A DNA stretch of 64,000 bases from Ferdinandcohnia humi_A. GTDB taxonomy: Bacteria > Bacillota > Bacilli > Bacillales > Bacillaceae_L. Location: positions 62,001 through 126,000 of the forward strand of contig JBLKRX010000011.1 of assembly GCA_047608075.1 (NCBI GenBank). Reading direction: 5' to 3'. The notes beneath the pieces were generated by a model. That model was given only the letters and a program-made list of their open reading frames with translations, made no database searches and was not told where the DNA came from. The position numbers and the translations under genes were made by a program. Of the stretch, positions 25,690-35,135 are shown piece after piece; positions within the stretch are counted from its first letter, which is position 1, and the number at the start of each line of letters is the position of its first letter.

Positions 25690-27192
25690 CTATTTTTCCA
25701 CTAAAATAGGTTTTTCAATCAATCCTCGCTTGAGCGCTTCCTTATTCATCGCTTCGATATGTTTTATAGCTTTTAGCATTTCTCTCGTCCGGCCATAATG
25801 AAAAAATAGTATCTCTCCACTTGGGTACTCGGTACTTCTACCGACCCGGCCCGAAATTTGAACTAGGGCGCTTTCTGTAAAAATAGCATCCTCGGCTCCT
25901 AATACAGCAACATCAATATTCGGAACCGTTACTCCTCTTTCTAAAATGGTCGTCGTGACAAGGATTGGAATCTCGCCTTTTCTGAACTTCGCGACCTTTT
26001 CCTTGCGGTTACTATCTTCCGCATGGACGCCTTCAATTCGAGAATCGTACTTCTGTAACATATCTACAATTTGCTCCAAGTAGTCAATCTTCGGAACGAA
26101 TAAAAACGCTTGTTTCCCGATAGATAAATGGTACTTGATCCACTGCACTACATTTTCAGGCAGCTTTTGCTTTTTCACTCTTTTCTCCCAGTTTCCGCAC
26201 CATACAAGCCTTGGTACTGGTAACGAATGGCGATGATACCTTGCTGGAATGGTTACGGCTTTTCTTTTACCAGAAGTGACTTCCTTCTGCCATTGTTGAT
26301 TGGGGGTTGCGGTTAGATAAATGGTTGAGGAGATTTCTTTTCTTGCTTGATTGACCGCATGCTGAAGCATCGGCTCGACCGAATAAGGAAAGGCATCAAC
26401 CTCGTCGATAATGACCATGTCGAAGGCTCTGTAAAAGCGGAGTAGCTGGTGAGTGGTGGCAAGTGTAATTGGGGCTGTTTTCATTCGGTCTTCACTCCCT
26501 CCATATAAAGCAATTACCTCAACACCTGGAAAGGCAGCTTTTATTCGAGGAGCAAGCTCGATAACAACATCTGTTCTCGGCGTGGTAATACACACTCTTT
26601 TACCAAGTAACAATGCGGTCTCCATTCCTTCAAATAGTATCTCAGTCTTTCCCGCTCCACAAACGGCCCATATCAAAAGTTGACTGTCTGACTTCACTGC
26701 TTTTATTAACTCCGAGGAAGCCACTTGCTGACCATCTGAAAGCTTGCCCTTCCATACGAGTGGAGCAGTAGGTATTTCTACTTCTGGCGCAGGACCACCC
26801 CAGCTTACTAACGGAGTGCATTCACTCACCCTGCCCATATTGATGCACTTGCGACAATAGGTAAACGTCTGCTTACAGCGTGCACATGGGAATGCTCCAA
26901 ACAACTGGGTATTCCCACATCTTAGGCATGTAAGGTTTTCAATTCCTTTTCTGTAAAAAATATAGCCTTTTTGATAATGTCTGTGGATAACTTCAATGGG
27001 AAAAAGAAGCTCTTCGAGAAGGAGTTGTTTACCATACAGTGTAGCTTGGAGTTCAGGAGAAAATTCGAAGGAAGGATTAGAGGTTTGCCTGGGGATTGAG
27101 TCAAAATCGGAGATGCGTTTGAGGTTATTGTTGTCGTGCTTGTCCACTAACGGTTCGGGAATCAAGGTACTTTTTTCAATGATAAATCTCAT
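25690..27192 (-). CDS. comFA: Competence DNA helicase ComFA
   Basis: A DEAD-box-type ATPase (500 aa) that helps pull single-stranded DNA through ComEC. It has an N-terminal four-cysteine zinc finger (CLRCG...CARC...CRKC), Walker A (AVCGAGKTE), a DEVD box (VIIDEVDAFPY) and C-terminal helicase motifs (TTILERGVTVPN, QISGRVGRS). The start at 27192 has AAGGTGG seven bases upstream; the longer open frame has no site. It is the first gene of comFA-sortase-comFB-comFC. A weak ComK half-box (AAAA-N5-TTTG, 27226-27238) is upstream. Confidence 0.96.
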   Translation of the reverse strand: MRFIIEKSTLIPEPLVDKHDNNNLKRISDFDSIPRQTSNPSFEFSPELQATLYGKQLLLEELLFPIEVIHRHYQKGYIFYRKGIENLTCLRCGNTQLFGAFPCARCKQTFTYCRKCINMGRVSECTPLVSWGGPAPEVEIPTAPLVWKGKLSDGQQVASSELIKAVKSDSQLLIWAVCGAGKTEILFEGMETALLLGKRVCITTPRTDVVIELAPRIKAAFPGVEVIALYGGSEDRMKTAPITLATTHQLLRFYRAFDMVIIDEVDAFPYSVEPMLQHAVNQARKEISSTIYLTATPNQQWQKEVTSGKRKAVTIPARYHRHSLPVPRLVWCGNWEKRVKKQKLPENVVQWIKYHLSIGKQAFLFVPKIDYLEQIVDMLQKYDSRIEGVHAEDSNRKEKVAKFRKGEIPILVTTTILERGVTVPNIDVAVLGAEDAIFTESALVQISGRVGRSTEYPSGEILFFHYGRTREMLKAIKHIEAMNKEALKRGLIEKPILVEK

Positions 27193-27273
27193 ACATAACC
27201 ACCTTTTATTATTTTTATGTTTAATAAAACAATATTTGGACATATTACTAATTAAATCGAAAGGAGAATTTGC

Positions 27274-27501
27274 ATGATGAAGTGGATTATTAAGCATGGA
27301 TTATTGCTTTGTTTTTGTAGCATTTTGTTAGCAGGAGTAGTAATCGTGTTCCTTCAAGAAAAAATTCAGCCAGGTGCTTCGACATGGACTGCCCTTTTAT
27401 TAATATATTTTCTTGTTCTTAGGTTATATAGTAGTTATGAATATCGAGGAGTTCCAGCAGATGGGGATGATACAAATCAAGAAGAGGTTCACCCTAAATA
27501 A
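27274..27501 (+). CDS. Small membrane protein, unknown function
   Basis: 75 residues with two predicted membrane segments (LLLCFCSILLAGVVIVFL and ALLLIYFLVLRLY) and an acidic C-terminal tail. AAAGGAG lies at the right distance from the tandem ATG ATG (either may be used), and a good terminator follows at 27520-27546, so this is a genuine gene. Divergent from comFA; the 81-bp gap must hold both promoters. No recognised family. Confidence 0.75.
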   Translation: MMKWIIKHGLLLCFCSILLAGVVIVFLQEKIQPGASTWTALLLIYFLVLRLYSSYEYRGVPADGDDTNQEEVHPK

Positions 27502-27519
27502 AATAAGCTTTTTATTAAA

Positions 27520-27546
27520 ATTAGGATATCCACTCCTAATTTTTTT
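27520..27546 (+). terminator. Terminator of the small membrane protein gene
   Basis: ATTAGGA, 7-base loop, TCCTAAT, TTTTTT on the plus strand. Confidence 0.85.
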
Positions 27547-27553
27547 CTTTTTC

Positions 27554-27581
27554 AAAAAGCGCCATGCCGAAACATAGCGCT
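27554..27581 (-). terminator. Terminator of degV
   Basis: Minus strand AGCGCTATG, 6-base loop, CATGGCGCT (one G-U pair), TTTTT; starts 6 bp after the degV stop codon. Confidence 0.85.
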
Positions 27582-27586
27582 CATGA

Positions 27587-28429
27587 TTATTTTTTATACC
27601 AGCCTAGACCGATTGCACCTTCACCAAGATGAGTACCAATAACAGGTCCAAAATAGCTTAGTAAAAATTCAACATGTGGGTATTTTTTTTCGAGCTCTGC
27701 CTTAAGCTCTTTCGCTTCTTCCTCAATGTTTCCGTGAATTAAGGCTGCACGCATTGGAACCCCTTTACTTGCATCCTCATCAAATAACTCAAATACTCGA
27801 TTAAGCGCCTTTTTACGGGTACGAATTTTTTCGAATGGAACAATGATCTTGTCCTCAAAGCAAAGAATTGGCTTTACCTGAAGCAAGCTACCAACAAATG
27901 CCGCGGCACCACTCAAACGGCCGCCACGTTGTAGATTTGTTAGATCGTCCACCATGAAATATGCCCGCATGGATTGTTTGATTTCATGTAATCTAGTCAT
28001 AATTTCTTCAGCAGACTTCCCTTGTTCAGCCATTTCAGCAGCCTCAAGTGCATAAAAACCTTGGACAATACAGCTGATTTCGGAATCAAAAGGATACACC
28101 TTTACACCCTCAACCATTTCACCAGCTGTCACAGCACCTTGGTAAGTCCCGCTAATACCACTTGATAAATGAATACTGATGATTGCATCGTACTCTTTTC
28201 CAAGCTTTTCAAATAACTCCACAAACTCTCCCGTTGGTGGCTGTGAAGTAGTGGGTAATTCTTTACGTACTTTTAACTCCTCGTAAAACGCTTCTGCCGT
28301 AATATCAATTTCCTCACGGTACGTTTCCCCACCAAAGATGACACTTAGTGGTATCATATGTATGTTGTTTTTATCACGAATTTCCTTTGGTATGTAAGCT
28401 GTACTATCAGTTACAATCGCGGTTTTCAT
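27587..28429 (-). CDS. degV: DegV family fatty-acid-binding protein
   Basis: A 280-residue DegV protein. Family members bind a fatty acid and act as FakB-type subunits that present it to the fatty acid kinase FakA. Motifs: TAIVTDSTAYIPKEI, ITAEAFYEELKVRKELPTTSQPPTGEF, SIHLSSGISGTYQGA and IGTHLGEGAIGLGWY. The start at 28429 has GAGGAAGG upstream; the longer frame lacks support. In B. subtilis degV (yviA) directly follows degU; here a chemoreceptor gene separates them. Confidence 0.95.
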   Translation of the reverse strand: MKTAIVTDSTAYIPKEIRDKNNIHMIPLSVIFGGETYREEIDITAEAFYEELKVRKELPTTSQPPTGEFVELFEKLGKEYDAIISIHLSSGISGTYQGAVTAGEMVEGVKVYPFDSEISCIVQGFYALEAAEMAEQGKSAEEIMTRLHEIKQSMRAYFMVDDLTNLQRGGRLSGAAAFVGSLLQVKPILCFEDKIIVPFEKIRTRKKALNRVFELFDEDASKGVPMRAALIHGNIEEEAKELKAELEKKYPHVEFLLSYFGPVIGTHLGEGAIGLGWYKK

Positions 28430-28757
28430 TCTTTTTACCTTCCTCACCAGACGTTCTTCTTTCACTTATGTACAATCGATTTCCAACACATAAGCGTAAC
28501 TACGGCTTTCATTTGACCGAGTTTACCTTCTAATTACCATTTTATATGAAAAGGATAGAGATGTCACTTACTTTAACAATGGCAGGATGCGCAATTACAA
28601 CATATCGTTACCTACTTCTTCCTATACTATTACTTCTAAGTAAGTCTCTAGAATAGGAGAAACTGAATGCAACTCGATTTTTCCCCTTCACTATGCGTTA
28701 TGCGTTCCTTTTTATCCATAAACGCAAAAAAGGAGCCCAAATAGACTCCTTCCTCTC
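28430..28757. other. Gap between the chemoreceptor and degV
   Basis: About 330 bp with the chemoreceptor terminator at its right end (28726-28751) and presumably the degV promoter. No gene or other clear structure seen. Confidence 0.5.
28726..28751 (-). terminator. Terminator candidate of the chemoreceptor gene
   Basis: Minus strand AGGAG, 9-11 base loop, CTCCT, TTTTTT. Short stem but a good T run, just after the stop codon at 28758. Confidence 0.6.
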
Positions 28758-30452
28758 TTATACCTTAAACTTCCCAACGACCTCTTGTAAATTAGCTGCC
28801 ATTATAGATAAGTTATTAGCAGAAGCTGTGATTTCTTCCATAGATGCGAGCTGCTCCTCAGCGGATGCTGCTACACTTTGCGAATGCATGGATGCATCAC
28901 GGATGATTGATGTAATGTTATGAATGGTTGCTGTAACCTCTTGTGCACCTGCTGCAATTTGCTCGGAGGTTGCTGCCATTTCGTCAATTCGAGTACCCAT
29001 GTCTTCCATTGATGCCATGATTTCGCTAAAGCTTGCATCTGTTTTACCAGCGATAGATAGCCCCAGTTTCACATCGTCCTTCACCTGTGAAATCGATTCA
29101 TTTGATTTTGTCATTTCGACTCGTATATCCTTAATCAGCTCAGCAATTTGCGTTGAAGATTTTTGTGATTGTTCAGCAAGTTTACGTACTTCATCCGCTA
29201 CAACTGCAAATCCCTTGCCGTGTTCACCCGCTCTTGCCGCTTCAATTGCAGCATTCAGTGCTAATAAGTTCGTTTGGTTCGCAATATCAGTAATTACTTC
29301 AGTAATCTCGCCAATTTCGTTTGAACGTTTTTCAAGAAGCTTGATAACATCCCCGCTCACATTTACCGAACGCTCAATGGCTTGAATTTGTTCAACCGTT
29401 TCTTTTACAAATTCTCCACCTTGTTTTGCTTGATCCGTCGCTTTTGCTCCTGCCTCAGCAACTCCAGATGAGTGCTCGGCAATTTGTTGAATACCGGTTG
29501 TAACCTCCTCTAGGGACTTTGTGCTTTCTTCCAGATTTTCTGTAGAGGTTTCGGCCCCAGTGGCAACCTGTTGAATCGCTCCTGTAATTTCTTCAGTTGC
29601 CTTGCCCGTTTGCTCTGCTCCCGCCGTTAGCTCCTCTGAGGATGATGCAACCTGTTCAGAGGTTTGTAAGACTTCATTGATCATTTCACGTAAATTGCTT
29701 CTCATTGTATTATAACTGTTCGAAAGTGTCGTGAGCTCATCGCCCGTATTATCTATAACTTCCATTGTAAAATCACCGTTACCAGCTTTCTCTAATGCAT
29801 TCGATAATGTGGCTAATCTCTTCTTCAATCTACGTGTAAATACATACACAATGAAATACGCTAATGCAATGATGACACCTAACGTTGGTAAAAATGTTAG
29901 CAAGAATGAAGAATGGATCTCATTGATAACCTCTTCAGACGCACCCACATAAAACATACCAACAATTTCATCATTGCGGTCCTTTAACGGCATGTACGCT
30001 GACTGATATTCATTACCAGCAACAACTGCTTCTCCGTAAAAGTTTTTCCCACCTTTGAGGACAACATTTGCTACCTCATCTGAAACCTTTGTACCGACTG
30101 CCCTTTCGCCATCTTTCATAACATTTGTTGCAATTCTCGTATCGTTTAGGAAAATCGTAACAGTGTCGCCGGTTAACTCACCGATAAAATCAACAAGCTC
30201 AAAATTCTCATGTAAAGAAACGGAACCTTTATAGAGTTTACCGTTTTCAGCAGACCAATCACCAGGGTACTTACCCTCTATGTAATTGTATGCTAGTTCT
30301 AAATCACCTTTTGCTTTTTCGATTGCAAAACTTTCAATTCCTTTTTCTACTTGTTGAACGGCAATAAACCCCATTATTGTAGACAAACCTAAAATGATAC
30401 CGATTACAATAAGGTTTATTTTCCCGCCCAGCCCCCATTTTTTCTTTTTCAT
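28758..30452 (-). CDS. Methyl-accepting chemotaxis protein with single Cache-like sensor
   Basis: 564 residues. A membrane segment at about 13-32 is followed by an extracellular sensor (about 35-185) with sCache features (DTVTIFLNDTRIATNVMKDGERAVGTKVS, GNEYQSAYMPLKDRNDEIVGMFYVG). Then come a second membrane segment (about 185-207), HAMP and the signalling hairpin (ANQTNLLALNAAIEAARAGEHG). The sensor type usually binds small organic ligands; the ligand is unknown. It is inserted between degU and degV, with GGGGGAAATAAAG before ATG. No clear sigma-D promoter seen. The C-terminal VVGKFKV resembles the end of the first receptor (IIRKFKV). Confidence 0.94.
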   Translation of the reverse strand: MKKKKWGLGGKINLIVIGIILGLSTIMGFIAVQQVEKGIESFAIEKAKGDLELAYNYIEGKYPGDWSAENGKLYKGSVSLHENFELVDFIGELTGDTVTIFLNDTRIATNVMKDGERAVGTKVSDEVANVVLKGGKNFYGEAVVAGNEYQSAYMPLKDRNDEIVGMFYVGASEEVINEIHSSFLLTFLPTLGVIIALAYFIVYVFTRRLKKRLATLSNALEKAGNGDFTMEVIDNTGDELTTLSNSYNTMRSNLREMINEVLQTSEQVASSSEELTAGAEQTGKATEEITGAIQQVATGAETSTENLEESTKSLEEVTTGIQQIAEHSSGVAEAGAKATDQAKQGGEFVKETVEQIQAIERSVNVSGDVIKLLEKRSNEIGEITEVITDIANQTNLLALNAAIEAARAGEHGKGFAVVADEVRKLAEQSQKSSTQIAELIKDIRVEMTKSNESISQVKDDVKLGLSIAGKTDASFSEIMASMEDMGTRIDEMAATSEQIAAGAQEVTATIHNITSIIRDASMHSQSVAASAEEQLASMEEITASANNLSIMAANLQEVVGKFKV

Positions 30453-30702
30453 TCTTTATTTCCCCCAAATGTTTTATGTGCATTAAGAATATATATCATT
30501 ATGGAGAAAAAAAACATATATCTATTACATCAAACGACAATTTTCGCAGTTGGTAAATTGGGGAGGTGTTTGGAAGTAGAGCTTTGGTGCAAATATGAGC
30601 GAAAAAGTTGGACTTTTTCCCGCTAAAAAGGGGGAATTCATCATTTTTATAAGAAAACGTAGGCTCTGGACGAGGTTTTTGGGAGCTGGAGGATTGTGCT
30701 TC

Positions 30703-30779
30703 TCATAATTAAGCCAATTTCTAAATAATTAAGCCACTTCGCAATTTATTAAGCCAATTTCCAAATAATTAAGCCAATC
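30703..30779. repeat. Four phased 20-bp repeats with core TTAAGCCA
   Basis: TTAAGCCA starts at 30709, 30729, 30749 and 30769, exactly 20 bp apart, embedded in similar AT-rich flanks. The even phasing, two helical turns, would put each copy on the same DNA face. Confidence 0.8.
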
Positions 30780-30842
30780 GCATCACCGCCCTGTAAAATA
30801 AATAAATCCACTCCATTTTTATTGCCGAGCCCAAATCCGCCA

Positions 30843-30880
30843 CAAAAAAAACGCCAAGCATCTCGATGATACTTGACGTT
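30843..30880 (-). terminator. Terminator of degU
   Basis: Minus strand AACGTCAAG paired with CTTGGCGTT (one wobble) around a 13-base loop, followed by a long T run; 4 bp after the degU stop. Confidence 0.9.
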
Positions 30881-30884
30881 CCTC

Positions 30885-31574
30885 TTATTTTACTTCGACC
30901 CAGCCGTTTTTAATGGCAACTACTACAGCTTGCGTGCGGTCGTTTACATTCATTTTTTGTAAAATGTTACTTACATGGTTTTTAACCGTTTTTTCGCTAA
31001 TATATAAATCGTCACCAATGCCGCGATTGCTCTTTCCATCTGCAAGTAATTGAAGGACCTCACATTCTCTCCTAGTAAGGATATGTAGAGGACGACGAAT
31101 TTCCATTACCGCTAATGGATTTGCTGGCGCTCCGTATCCACTTGGGACTGCTAGACGACGATATTCTTTTACTAAATTATGGGTAACCTTCGGATGCAGG
31201 TAAGATCCACCGTCCGCAACGACCTTAACCGCTTCTACTAGAGAATCCGCATCCATTTCCTTTAATAAATAACCGTTCGCTCCAGTCTTAAGGGCATGCG
31301 TCACATAGCTTTCATCATCGTGGATCGACAAGATAATTACTTTCGTATCAGGGTATGTTTCAATTAATTGCTTCGTTGCTTCGACACCGTTCAAGTGTGG
31401 CATATTGATATCCATGATTACGACATCAGGCTTATGCTGCTCAACAAGTGTGACTGCTTGCGCCCCATCGTCACCCTCTGCAACTACCTTAAAGGTCGGT
31501 TCAAAATCTAATATTCGTTTAACACCTTCTCGAAATAATTGGTGATCATCAATAATTACTATGTTTGTTTTCAT
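30885..31574 (-). CDS. degU: Two-component response regulator DegU
   Basis: A NarL/LuxR-type regulator (229 aa). The receiver domain has Asp9, Asp10 and the phospho-acceptor Asp55 (VVIMDINMPHLNG); the C-terminal helix-turn-helix reads LTRRECEVLQLLADGKSNRGIGDDLYISEKTVKNHVSNILQKM. DegU controls exoenzymes, competence, motility and multicellular behaviour in Bacillus. The ATG at 31574 is eight bases after GGGGAGG; a TTG two codons earlier is less likely. It follows degS with a 263-bp gap that includes hairpins, so the two may be partly uncoupled. Confidence 0.97.
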   Translation of the reverse strand: MKTNIVIIDDHQLFREGVKRILDFEPTFKVVAEGDDGAQAVTLVEQHKPDVVIMDINMPHLNGVEATKQLIETYPDTKVIILSIHDDESYVTHALKTGANGYLLKEMDADSLVEAVKVVADGGSYLHPKVTHNLVKEYRRLAVPSGYGAPANPLAVMEIRRPLHILTRRECEVLQLLADGKSNRGIGDDLYISEKTVKNHVSNILQKMNVNDRTQAVVVAIKNGWVEVK

Positions 31575-31815
31575 GTCCAACGCCTCCCCCTTTCATTCTG
31601 ACAATTAAGGCAATTTCAGTCAATACACCTTTAGCAGTAAATCAATCCAAAATTCCCACTTTTTTCTAAGGAGAATTACACAAAAAAGTGACATACCATT
31701 TCTTGTAAGGTATCATGCCTTTTTCAAATAATTCTACCAATTAGCCCAAGCACTCTCATTCTTTTGATGCTACAGTAATCTGGCATGGATGTCTATGCTA
31801 AAATTCACCAATTCA

Positions 31816-31836
31816 GGGTAGCCTATTAAGCTACCC
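31816..31836 (-). terminator. Hairpin directly after degS
   Basis: GGGTAGC, 7-base loop, GCTACCC, beginning two bases after the degS stop codon. There is no T run on the minus strand, so it is more likely an mRNA-stability or partial attenuation hairpin between degS and degU than a full terminator. Confidence 0.45.
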
Positions 31837-31837
31837 A

Positions 31838-32977
31838 TTACACATCAATTGGAACCTGAATGATGATGATTGTTCCTGCACCTATGCTTGAATCAATTGT
31901 CATATTCCCGTCTAGTAAATCTACACGTTCTCGCATACCAATTAAACCGAATGAATCATTTTTTTTCTCGCGAATATCAAAGCCTTTTCCATTGTCTTTT
32001 ACGACAACCATTACCTGATGCCTACTAATTTCAAGTTTCACTGCGATTTCTTTTGCTTGTGCATGCTTTAATGCATTTTGAACTGCTTCCTGGACCATGC
32101 GAAATAAGGCTACTTCAAATTTCGCTGGAATTCTTCTTTCTGAGCCAATATACACAAATGTAATTTTAGTCTCACTGTTATATTCTTCGATTGTAGCAAG
32201 ATATTTTTTGAGGGTTGGAATTAAACCTAAATCATCAAGTGCCATTGGTCGTAGGTCATAAATAATTCTTCTGACCTCGTACAGTGCAGAACGAACCATT
32301 TTTCGAAGGTCATGAATTTCACGATACCCATCCTCTGGATTTTCACGAAATACCTTATCAATAATTTGTGAACGCAGCATTACATTGGCGAGCATCTGAG
32401 CAGGACCATCATGAATTTCACGTGAAAGTCGACGGCGTTCCTCTTCCTGTGCTTCAATAATTTTTAATCCAAAATCCTGCTTCTGCCTTGCATCCTCAAG
32501 TATCTCCCCGACCTGACGGAAATCACTATTTAAATAATTTAACACGACTGAGATTTGACCAACTAAATGGTCAGCCCGCTCAATGGTTTCATTTAAACCA
32601 ACTAAACGTCTTTCAAGCTCATCACGGCGATCACGCAGCTGCTTTTCTTTTTGACGAATCACAGTAAGCTCCATTTGAAGCTGATGCGCCTTTTCGTACG
32701 CATTTCGGATTTCTTCTTCTGTATATTTTTTAAAATGACTGCTTACCTCAGATAGTCGTTTTCTAGCAAACATGGAGTGCTTTTCAAGTTTGTCCCCTTC
32801 ATCAATAATGTGACTAACTTGTTGCTTGATATCACGAAGTTCATCGGCTAACGACTCATATTCCTGCCTTGATTGTTCACCAATTCGAAATATTTCTCCT
32901 TTGCTATGATCAACAGTCTTCACCATTTTTTCTAAGATTGTATCGAGCGCCTTTATATCAAGCTTTTTGGTAGCCAT
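31838..32977 (-). CDS. degS: Cytosolic sensor histidine kinase DegS
   Basis: 379 residues, without membrane segments. A long N-terminal coiled-coil sensor (about 1-175) is followed by HisKA_3 with the phospho-accepting His189 (RRRLSREIHDGPAQML) and a HATPase domain (NALKHAQAKEIAVKL, KDNGKGFDI, FGLIGMRERV). It phosphorylates DegU. GGTGGGG precedes ATG. It is divergent from yvyE, the same order as B. subtilis. Confidence 0.97.
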   Translation of the reverse strand: MATKKLDIKALDTILEKMVKTVDHSKGEIFRIGEQSRQEYESLADELRDIKQQVSHIIDEGDKLEKHSMFARKRLSEVSSHFKKYTEEEIRNAYEKAHQLQMELTVIRQKEKQLRDRRDELERRLVGLNETIERADHLVGQISVVLNYLNSDFRQVGEILEDARQKQDFGLKIIEAQEEERRRLSREIHDGPAQMLANVMLRSQIIDKVFRENPEDGYREIHDLRKMVRSALYEVRRIIYDLRPMALDDLGLIPTLKKYLATIEEYNSETKITFVYIGSERRIPAKFEVALFRMVQEAVQNALKHAQAKEIAVKLEISRHQVMVVVKDNGKGFDIREKKNDSFGLIGMRERVDLLDGNMTIDSSIGAGTIIIIQVPIDV

Positions 32978-33256
32978 AACCCCACCATCACTTTCGTAAA
33001 ATTCTCGTTTATTTCATCTTGTTAACTTGAATCACAAACATTACACGTATATTACATTCTTCTTCCAACTAAAAACAAATGATTGAAGTACGAATTATGT
33101 CGATTTATAATAGAAGAATGGGCAAAAATCCTTATTTTATTATTTGCTTATATTTCCGTAAAGCTAACTCGGCCACATTTGCCGCCGTAGTTATACCTAT
33201 GCGTTTAAGAGAGTTATTTATGCTTTCTTAAGAGCCAGTAAGGAGGCTATAAGTAA

Positions 33257-33889
33257 ATGCTTAGTCAATATTATACAGTAAAAGGCTACGGAGAGCATGA
33301 AATAAATATACAAAAGTCTAGATTTATCGCATATATTTCCCGCGCTACAACAGAAGCAGAGGCACAGGATTTCATTCAGCAAATCAAAAAGAAGCACTGG
33401 GATGCAACCCATAATTGTTCTGCCTACCTCATTGGTGAAAATGACCATATCCAAAAAGCAAATGATGACGGTGAGCCAAGTGGGACTGCGGGAGTTCCCA
33501 TACTTGAAGTTTTGAAAAAAAAGCATCTAAAAGATACAGTTGTTGTCATAACTAGGTACTTTGGCGGAATAAAATTAGGTGCAGGTGGACTAATCCGTGC
33601 ATACGGAAAGGCAACCTCCGAAGGACTTCAGGCTACTGGAATTGTTGAACGAAAGCTCATGAGAGTCATGCATACAAAAATTGACTATACCTGGCTTGGA
33701 AAGGTTGAAAATGAACTTCGCTCTTCTTCCTACCAGCTCAAGGATATCCATTATATAGAAGATGTAGAAATAGAAACCTATGTCGAGGAAGGTCAGAAGC
33801 ATCAATTCTTTGAGTGGATGACAGAACTTACTAACGGTAAAGCTGATATTTCTGAAGGTATTGTGACATATTTAGAAATAGAGATATAG
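33257..33889 (+). CDS. yvyE: YigZ/IMPACT family protein (YvyE)
   Basis: 210 residues. The conserved N-terminal IMPACT domain is evident (ENDHIQKANDDGEPSGTAGVPILEVL, VVVITRYFGGIKLGAGGLIRAYGKA), with the C-terminal DUF1949-type ferredoxin-like part. IMPACT family members are linked to translation control; the bacterial role is poorly defined. AAGGAGG upstream of ATG. It is followed after 19 bp by the LCP gene on the same strand, so the two are likely co-transcribed. Confidence 0.96.
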   Translation: MLSQYYTVKGYGEHEINIQKSRFIAYISRATTEAEAQDFIQQIKKKHWDATHNCSAYLIGENDHIQKANDDGEPSGTAGVPILEVLKKKHLKDTVVVITRYFGGIKLGAGGLIRAYGKATSEGLQATGIVERKLMRVMHTKIDYTWLGKVENELRSSSYQLKDIHYIEDVEIETYVEEGQKHQFFEWMTELTNGKADISEGIVTYLEIEI

Positions 33890-33908
33890 ATCCGAAAAGG
33901 GGAAAAAA

Positions 33909-34937
33909 ATGAATAACAATTCAAGAATTATTAGAAGACGAAAAAAGAGAAAAGGTCTAAAAATCATTAGAGCTCTTTTATTTATATTTATAACGCTCCT
34001 TTTAGTTGTTGGAGGATACGCTGGGTTCTTATTTTATAAAGCACAGCAAGTAGCAGACCAAACCTATGAGGAAATCGACCGAGAGGCGATCCCAGATCAC
34101 CGCACTGAAAAAATTAAAGTAAAAGAAGATCCGTTCACAATGCTTTTAATGGGTGTTGATGACCAAGAAGGTGGACTTGGTCGGGCAGACGTTCTTATGC
34201 TCGTGACCGTTAACCCAAAAACAGAGGATATTTTCTTAGTAAGTATACCTCGTGATACGAGAACGTATTTCCCTGATTGGGATAAAGAAGATAAGATCAA
34301 TCATTCGTACGGTATTAATGGCGTTACCTCTACAATTAAAACTGTCACAAACCTACTTGATATACCGATTGATTATTATGTAACGACCAACTTCCAAGGT
34401 TTTGAGGATGTTGTAGACTCACTTGGAGGCATCACTGTTGACGTGCCTTTTACGTTTAAAGCTCAATTAACTGGCTCTTTAAAATGGAAGACATATTACG
34501 AAGGCGAAATGGATTTAAACGGGAATGAAGCCCTTGCGTATGTGCGCATGAGAAAATCAGACCCGATGGGTGACTTCGGACGAAATGAAAGACAAAAGCA
34601 AGTTGTGAAGGAAATTGTGAAGAAAAGCGCATCATTAACGTCCATCACAAAAATTGATAACGTCCTTGACGACGTAGGTGAAAACGTAAGAACGAATATC
34701 CCATCAAGAGACTTTTTAAGCTTTGTCCAATTGTATTCTAAGTTAAAAGATACCGAGATCCAATCACTCAAGCTCGAGGGCTATGATGATACGATTGGTA
34801 GCGTGTATTACTTTATCCCAAGCGACGATTCAATTAATGAAATCAATGAAACACTAAACTCTGTTCTTGACGGAACGTATGTACCAGAACCGGAGACAAC
34901 TGAGGATGAAACTAATACTACGACTGGTGGGTATTAA
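33909..34937 (+). CDS. LytR-CpsA-Psr (LCP) family wall-polymer ligase
   Basis: 342 residues. A short basic N-terminus and one membrane segment (about 20-42) are followed by an extracellular LCP domain with the phosphate-binding Arg and Asp residues (MGVDDQEGGLGRADVLMLVTV, VSIPRDTRTYFP, EALAYVRMRKSDPMGDFGRNERQKQV). LCP proteins transfer undecaprenyl-linked teichoic acids or capsular polysaccharide to peptidoglycan C6-OH of MurNAc. It is the TagU/LytR counterpart by position near lytB-like, galU and tagO genes. The Thr/Glu-rich tail is disordered. A clean terminator follows. Confidence 0.95.
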   Translation: MNNNSRIIRRRKKRKGLKIIRALLFIFITLLLVVGGYAGFLFYKAQQVADQTYEEIDREAIPDHRTEKIKVKEDPFTMLLMGVDDQEGGLGRADVLMLVTVNPKTEDIFLVSIPRDTRTYFPDWDKEDKINHSYGINGVTSTIKTVTNLLDIPIDYYVTTNFQGFEDVVDSLGGITVDVPFTFKAQLTGSLKWKTYYEGEMDLNGNEALAYVRMRKSDPMGDFGRNERQKQVVKEIVKKSASLTSITKIDNVLDDVGENVRTNIPSRDFLSFVQLYSKLKDTEIQSLKLEGYDDTIGSVYYFIPSDDSINEINETLNSVLDGTYVPEPETTEDETNTTTGGY

Positions 34938-34964
34938 TTCAATAAAACTATCGTAAAACCAGAC

Positions 34965-34992
34965 AAACTGCCGAATTTTCGGCAGTTTTTTT
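34965..34992 (+). terminator. Terminator of yvyE-LCP operon
   Basis: AAACTGCCGAA / TTCGGCAGTTT perfect 11-bp stem with a 2-base top, followed by T5. Confidence 0.95.
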
Positions 34993-35064
34993 AATGTTTC
35001 AACAAAGTTCGTGAGTATTTCCTCCTATTTTCATTCTAAAGTCGAAATTAATCCCTTATACAGG

Positions 35065-35093
35065 TTGGAATTCAATAAGAATTTAGTTATTAT
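35065..35093 (+). promoter_or_regulatory. Sigma-A-type promoter candidate for the amidase gene
   Basis: TTGGAA - 17 bp - TATTAT, 43 bp upstream of the GTG start. Four of six and five of six bases match the consensus, with ideal spacing. Confidence 0.5.
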
Positions 35094-35135
35094 AAAACTA
35101 TTCGATCAAAATCTACAAAGTACGGGGGATGACAA

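Larger units (their letters stand above)
30453..30884. other. Gap between degU and the chemoreceptor gene
   Basis: 430 bp without a gene. It holds the degU terminator, a four-unit 20-bp-period repeat (30703-30779), a small palindrome AAAAAGT-TGG-ACTTTTT near 30602-30618, and the presumed receptor promoter. Confidence 0.6.

Noticed and set aside
27226..27238. ComK box before comFA
   Set aside because: Only one AAAA-N5-TTTG half-site could be found and AT-rich DNA gives such matches by chance; kept as a remark only.
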